DNA of 15,101 nucleotides from Actinomycetota bacterium (GTDB taxonomy: Bacteria > Actinomycetota > Thermoleophilia > Gaiellales > Gaiellaceae), in assembly GCA_003170995.1 (NCBI GenBank), contig PMXT01000053.1, forward strand, positions 4,688-19,788, written 5' to 3'. Numbering within the stretch: the first letter of the stretch is position 1; every line of letters starts with the position of its first letter. Under the pieces are notes generated by a model. That model saw only the letters and a list, made by a program, of their open reading frames with translations. It searched no databases and had not been told where the DNA came from. Positions 12,654 through 15,101 of the stretch are shown here, in pieces. A program made the position numbers and the translations under genes.

Positions 12654-13712
12654 GTGCAGAAACGATGCCTGGCCATACTCGAAGGCGATGAGACCGGGCA
12701 GGAACTGCTGGAGCAGACGCTACGAGTACTCGCACCGGAGGCAATCGGTATCGATCTCGAGCTACAGCGCTTCGATCTCTCGCTCGGCAACCGGCGCGCG
12801 ACGGGTAACGCGGTCGTCTCGGAAGCGGCCGCCGCCATACGCGAGCTCGGCCTGGGCTTGAAAGCGCCAACAATTACGCCGGAGAAACCCGGCGACGTTG
12901 GCTCTCCAAACCGAATACTGCGAGAGGAAATCGGCGCCCAGGTGATCGTTCGCACCGGTCGACGCATCCCCGGTGTGGCTCCGGTCACGAAAGTGCAAGC
13001 ACCGATCACCGTGGTGAGAATGGCAACCGGTGATGCCTATGGTGCCAAGGAATGGCGCGAGGGCGAGGGCGAGGGCGAGATCGCTTTTCGTAAGGAGCGC
13101 ATCGAACGTCGCGCCTGTCATGCGGTCGCCGAATTCGCCTTCCGCGAGGCCGAGAACATGAGCGCAACGGTTTTCGGCGGTCCCAAGTTCACCGTCAGCC
13201 CCGTTTACGAGGGAATGTTCAAGGAGGAGCTCGACGCGGCGGCGGCGAGACACCCCGCAGTCGCCTACGAGCCACAGCTGATCGACGCGACCTTCGCGCT
13301 TCTGCTCGCCGCAGAGAACGAGCCGCTGGTGATTCCGGCGCTCAACCGTGACGGCGACATCCTCTCCGACCTCGTGTTGCCGATGTTCGGATCGATCGCG
13401 GGCGCCGAATCGCTGGTCGCCGCGCTTGATGAGAACTACGTTCCCGCTCGCCTCATGGCCGAGGCACCACACGGCACCGCACCGTCATTGGTCGGAAAAG
13501 ACACGGCCAATCCGTTGGCCATGATCCTCGCCGCAGCGGTGCTTCTCGAGCACGGAGACGAGGCAATGAAGGCGGCCGGAAACGCCATCCGCCAGGCCTG
13601 CCTCGATGCCGTTCAGGCTGGCGTCCGCACCACCGATCTCGGCGGCACGAGCAAAACCAGCGAGTTCACCGGCGAGGTCATCGCCAGGGTGCGCGCTCTG
13701 CTCTCGCTTTGA
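12654..13712 (+). CDS. Isocitrate/isopropylmalate dehydrogenase family protein, compact type II-like
   Basis: This is a 352-residue beta-decarboxylating dehydrogenase. Its order of motifs follows homodimeric type II isocitrate dehydrogenase: EGDETG (10-15), GLGLKAPTITPE (66-77), SPNRILR (84-90, with Ser84, Asn86 and Arg90), Arg100, VRMATGDAYG (121-130, with Arg122 and Tyr129), GGPKF with Lys178, LID with Asp211, DGDILSD with Asp235 and Asp239, and HGTAPSLVGK (273-282). These positions correspond to the known isocitrate, metal and catalytic residues, so isocitrate or a similar 2-hydroxyacid is the likely substrate. It is about 50-60 residues shorter than type II enzymes; most of the clasp region between 130 and 170 is missing. 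The cofactor loop has Ser-Leu where NADP enzymes carry Arg-His or Lys-Tyr. The GTG start is supported by the -10 box six bases upstream. True isocitrate dehydrogenase activity is not certain. Confidence 0.8.
   Translation: MQKRCLAILEGDETGQELLEQTLRVLAPEAIGIDLELQRFDLSLGNRRATGNAVVSEAAAAIRELGLGLKAPTITPEKPGDVGSPNRILREEIGAQVIVRTGRRIPGVAPVTKVQAPITVVRMATGDAYGAKEWREGEGEGEIAFRKERIERRACHAVAEFAFREAENMSATVFGGPKFTVSPVYEGMFKEELDAAAARHPAVAYEPQLIDATFALLLAAENEPLVIPALNRDGDILSDLVLPMFGSIAGAESLVAALDENYVPARLMAEAPHGTAPSLVGKDTANPLAMILAAAVLLEHGDEAMKAAGNAIRQACLDAVQAGVRTTDLGGTSKTSEFTGEVIARVRALLSL
13061..13078 (+). repeat. Triple GGGCGA hexanucleotide repeat
   Basis: Three perfect head-to-tail copies of GGGCGA (13061-13066, 13067-13072, 13073-13078) lie within the dehydrogenase gene and encode the alternating Gly-Glu run at residues 137-142. 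They sit where the clasp domain is shortened. Confidence 0.7.
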
Positions 13713-13744
13713 ACGCGCTCCACTCTCGTTCTCGCTCGTATTGG

Positions 13745-13788
13745 CGCCTCTCGATCGAGAGGCGTGAGCGCTGATCAAAATCAGCGCT
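13745..13788 (+). terminator. Two adjacent perfect hairpins after the dehydrogenase gene
   Basis: A 20-bp perfect palindrome (13745-13764; half-site CGCCTCTCGA) is followed two bases later by AGCGCTGAT, loop CAAA, ATCAGCGCT (13767-13788), a 9-bp stem. They begin 32 bases after the stop codon and should block or end transcription before pntAA. No U-tract follows on the plus strand, so the mechanism is uncertain. Confidence 0.5.
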
Positions 13789-13878
13789 GTCGAAATCAAC
13801 CAGAACGACTCTGAACTGCCCGAAACCAGCATCAGAATTGGGATCACTTGTTCCCGTAGAGAGTTCGCTTCTTTCCGC

Positions 13879-13884
13879 TAGAGT
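13879..13884 (+). promoter_or_regulatory. -10 box of a probable leaderless pntAA promoter
   Basis: TAGAGT fits TANNNT and ends seven bases before the GTG at 13892, which lacks a Shine-Dalgarno site. It lies downstream of the double hairpin, consistent with an independent pnt promoter. No convincing -35 box is visible. Confidence 0.45.
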
Positions 13885-13891
13885 CAGCGCC

Positions 13892-14983
13892 GTGAAGATT
13901 GGAGTGCCGAAGGAAACCGCTGCTGGCGAGATGCGCGTCGCGCTCGTTCCGGAGATCGTTGCCAAGCTAACCGGGCAGGGGCTCGAGATCGTCGTCGAGA
14001 AGGGCGCGGGGACCGCCGCCGCCTTCACCGACGAGGCCTATACGAAAGCAGGCGCCAAGCTCGTCGGCGCCAAGGTCGCCCTCGGCGCCGAGATCGTCGC
14101 CAAGGTCGCCAAGCCGAGCGCCGCCGAGATCAAGCTGCTGAAGAAGGACGCCATTTTGATCGGCTTCCTGCAGCCGCTCACCGACGAGAAGGGGATCGAC
14201 GCGCTGGCCAAGCAGGGAGTCGTCGGCCTGGCGATGGAGTCGGTGCCGCGGATCACACGCGCCCAGTCGATGGACGCCCTCTCTTCCCAGGCAACGGTCG
14301 CCGGCTACAAGGCCGTGATCGTCGCCGCCGATCGAGTTCCGAAGCTCTTCCCGATGTTGATGACGGCAGCCGGCACGATCGCACCGGTCAAGGTGCTTGT
14401 GATTGGCGCCGGCGTCGCCGGACTGCAGGCGATCGCAACGGCCCGCCGCCTCGGCGCCGTCGTCTCGGCCTTCGACATCCGCCCGGCGGTCAAGGAAGAG
14501 ATCGAGAGCCTGGGCGCGATGTTCCTCGACCTGGGCGTCGTCGGCGAGGAGACCGAGGGCGGCTACGCGAAAGCGCTCACCGCAGAGCAGCAGAAGAAAC
14601 AGCAGGCCGAGCTCGAGAAGCGCATCCCGGATTTCGACGTCATCATCACCACGGCGCTCATTCCCGGCCGTCCGGCGCCGAAGCTAATTCCAGCCAAGGC
14701 GGCCCAGGCGATGCGCCCCGGCTCGATCATCGTCGACCTCGCCGCCGAGACGGGCGGCAACTGCGCGCTGACGGTGCCGGACAAGATCGTCGAGAAGGAC
14801 GGCCTCACCGTGGTCGGCCTGACGAACCTGCCCAGCGAGATGGCCTTCCACGCCAGTCAGCTCTACGCGCGTAACGTCGCCTCGTTGCTCGGGCTGCTTG
14901 TCAAGGACGGCGAGCTGAAGCTCGATTTCGAGGACGAGATCATCGCAGGCGCCTGCGTAACCAAGAAGGAGACAAAATCGTGA
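13892..14983 (+). CDS. pntAA: NAD(P) transhydrogenase subunit alpha part 1
   Basis: This is the cytoplasmic NAD(H)-binding domain (dI) of the proton-translocating transhydrogenase, which drives hydride transfer from NADH to NADP+. It has 363 residues from the GTG at 13892, which gives the typical N-terminus MKIGVPKET; the frame is open to an ATG at 13838, but the 18 extra residues are not family-like. Signatures: RRVALVP-type region (RVALVP, 15-20), SVPRITRAQSMDALSSQA (117-134), the dinucleotide-binding loop VIGAGVAGLQA (170-180), FDIRP (194-198), the mobile loop near EETEGGYAK (219-227) and NLPSEMAFHAS (312-322). Its length is that of the split form, in which the membrane domain is a separate gene; that gene follows in GTGA overlap. 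The dehydrogenase upstream may share redox logic but is probably a separate transcript. Confidence 0.95.
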   Translation: MKIGVPKETAAGEMRVALVPEIVAKLTGQGLEIVVEKGAGTAAAFTDEAYTKAGAKLVGAKVALGAEIVAKVAKPSAAEIKLLKKDAILIGFLQPLTDEKGIDALAKQGVVGLAMESVPRITRAQSMDALSSQATVAGYKAVIVAADRVPKLFPMLMTAAGTIAPVKVLVIGAGVAGLQAIATARRLGAVVSAFDIRPAVKEEIESLGAMFLDLGVVGEETEGGYAKALTAEQQKKQQAELEKRIPDFDVIITTALIPGRPAPKLIPAKAAQAMRPGSIIVDLAAETGGNCALTVPDKIVEKDGLTVVGLTNLPSEMAFHASQLYARNVASLLGLLVKDGELKLDFEDEIIAGACVTKKETKS

Positions 14984-15101
14984 GCGGTAACACGGCCGTT
15001 TTCCTGGCTGAGCTGACGGTGCTGATCCTGGCGATCTTCCTCGGCATCGAGGTGATCTCGAAGGTGCCGACGCTCCTGCACACGCCGCTGATGTCGGGCA
15101 C
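14980..15101 (+). CDS. pntAB: NAD(P) transhydrogenase subunit alpha part 2, N-terminal fragment
   Basis: The gene starts with GTG at 14980-14982, overlapping the pntAA stop as GTGA, and runs off the window after 40 full codons. The product begins MSGNTAVFLAELTVLILAIFL and continues EVISKVPTLLHTPLMSG. The first hydrophobic helix followed by ISKVPTLLHTPLMSG is the hallmark N-terminus of PntAB, which supplies part of the proton-conducting membrane domain (dII) together with PntB. The overlap implies translational coupling with pntAA. pntB would be expected just downstream, outside the window. Confidence 0.92.
   Translation, partial: MSGNTAVFLAELTVLILAIFLGIEVISKVPTLLHTPLMSG

Noticed and set aside
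12654..13712. Calling the dehydrogenase leuB (3-isopropylmalate dehydrogenase)
   Set aside because: The KxTDGLF-type region, the NLFGDILSD context and the N-terminal GDGIGPE motif are replaced by type II isocitrate-dehydrogenase-like sequences, and no leucine genes are near.
13838..13891. ATG at 13838 as an upstream start for pntAA
   Set aside because: The 18 extra residues are unlike the family, and the GTG at 13892 gives the standard MKIGVPKET start with a -10 box seven bases before it.

Overview
The window is GC-rich chromosomal DNA with closely packed genes, short gaps, ATGA/GTGA stop-start overlaps and several GTG starts. The gene set (AddAB-type recombination nuclease, split PntAA/PntAB transhydrogenase, PadR-HAAS cassette, Asp-box propeller) and frequent leaderless-looking promoters suggest a high-GC actinobacterial lineage, perhaps Thermoleophilia (Solirubrobacterales or Gaiellales). 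That placement is inference; there is no rRNA or marker gene here to settle it. I see no CRISPR array, tRNA, rRNA, insertion sequence or phage module.

Layout. (1) 1-108: the C-terminal end of a CorA-type magnesium transporter (+). (2) 174-1719 (-): a PadR repressor followed by two tandemly duplicated HAAS-domain membrane proteins, joined by ATGA overlaps. A clear sigma-70-type promoter lies upstream, with a 19-bp dyad over its -10 box. (3) 2021-2473 (+): a zinc-ribbon plus PAS protein. (4) 2704-5007 (+): a membrane-anchored Asp-box beta-propeller protein with 13 Asp boxes. (5) 12085-5021 (-): a recombination/repair operon, addB then addA then nth. (6) 12208-12405 (-): a 65-residue zinc-ribbon protein with a basic tail and a strong rho-independent terminator. 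(7) 12654-13712 (+): an unusual compact isocitrate-dehydrogenase-like enzyme. (8) 13892-15101 (+): pntAA and the start of pntAB, the proton-translocating transhydrogenase.

How the genes relate. AddA and AddB together should resect DNA double-strand ends, and endonuclease III (nth) removes oxidised pyrimidines, so this operon is a DNA-repair unit. The dehydrogenase sits next to the transhydrogenase, which is plausible for NAD(H)/NADP(H) balance, but they are separated by 179 bases holding two perfect hairpins and a separate pntAA promoter. PadR probably represses its own operon through the dyad over its -10 box.

Most interesting observations: a compact dehydrogenase related to type II isocitrate dehydrogenase that keeps the isocitrate-binding and catalytic residues but appears to have lost most of the clasp domain; a textbook beta-clamp-binding pentapeptide (QLSLF) in the linker of AddA; cysteine quartets of the Fe-S nuclease type in both AddA and AddB; identical TACGAT boxes exactly six bases before the start codon of three unrelated genes; and a PadR gene whose best-fitting start is a leaderless ATT.
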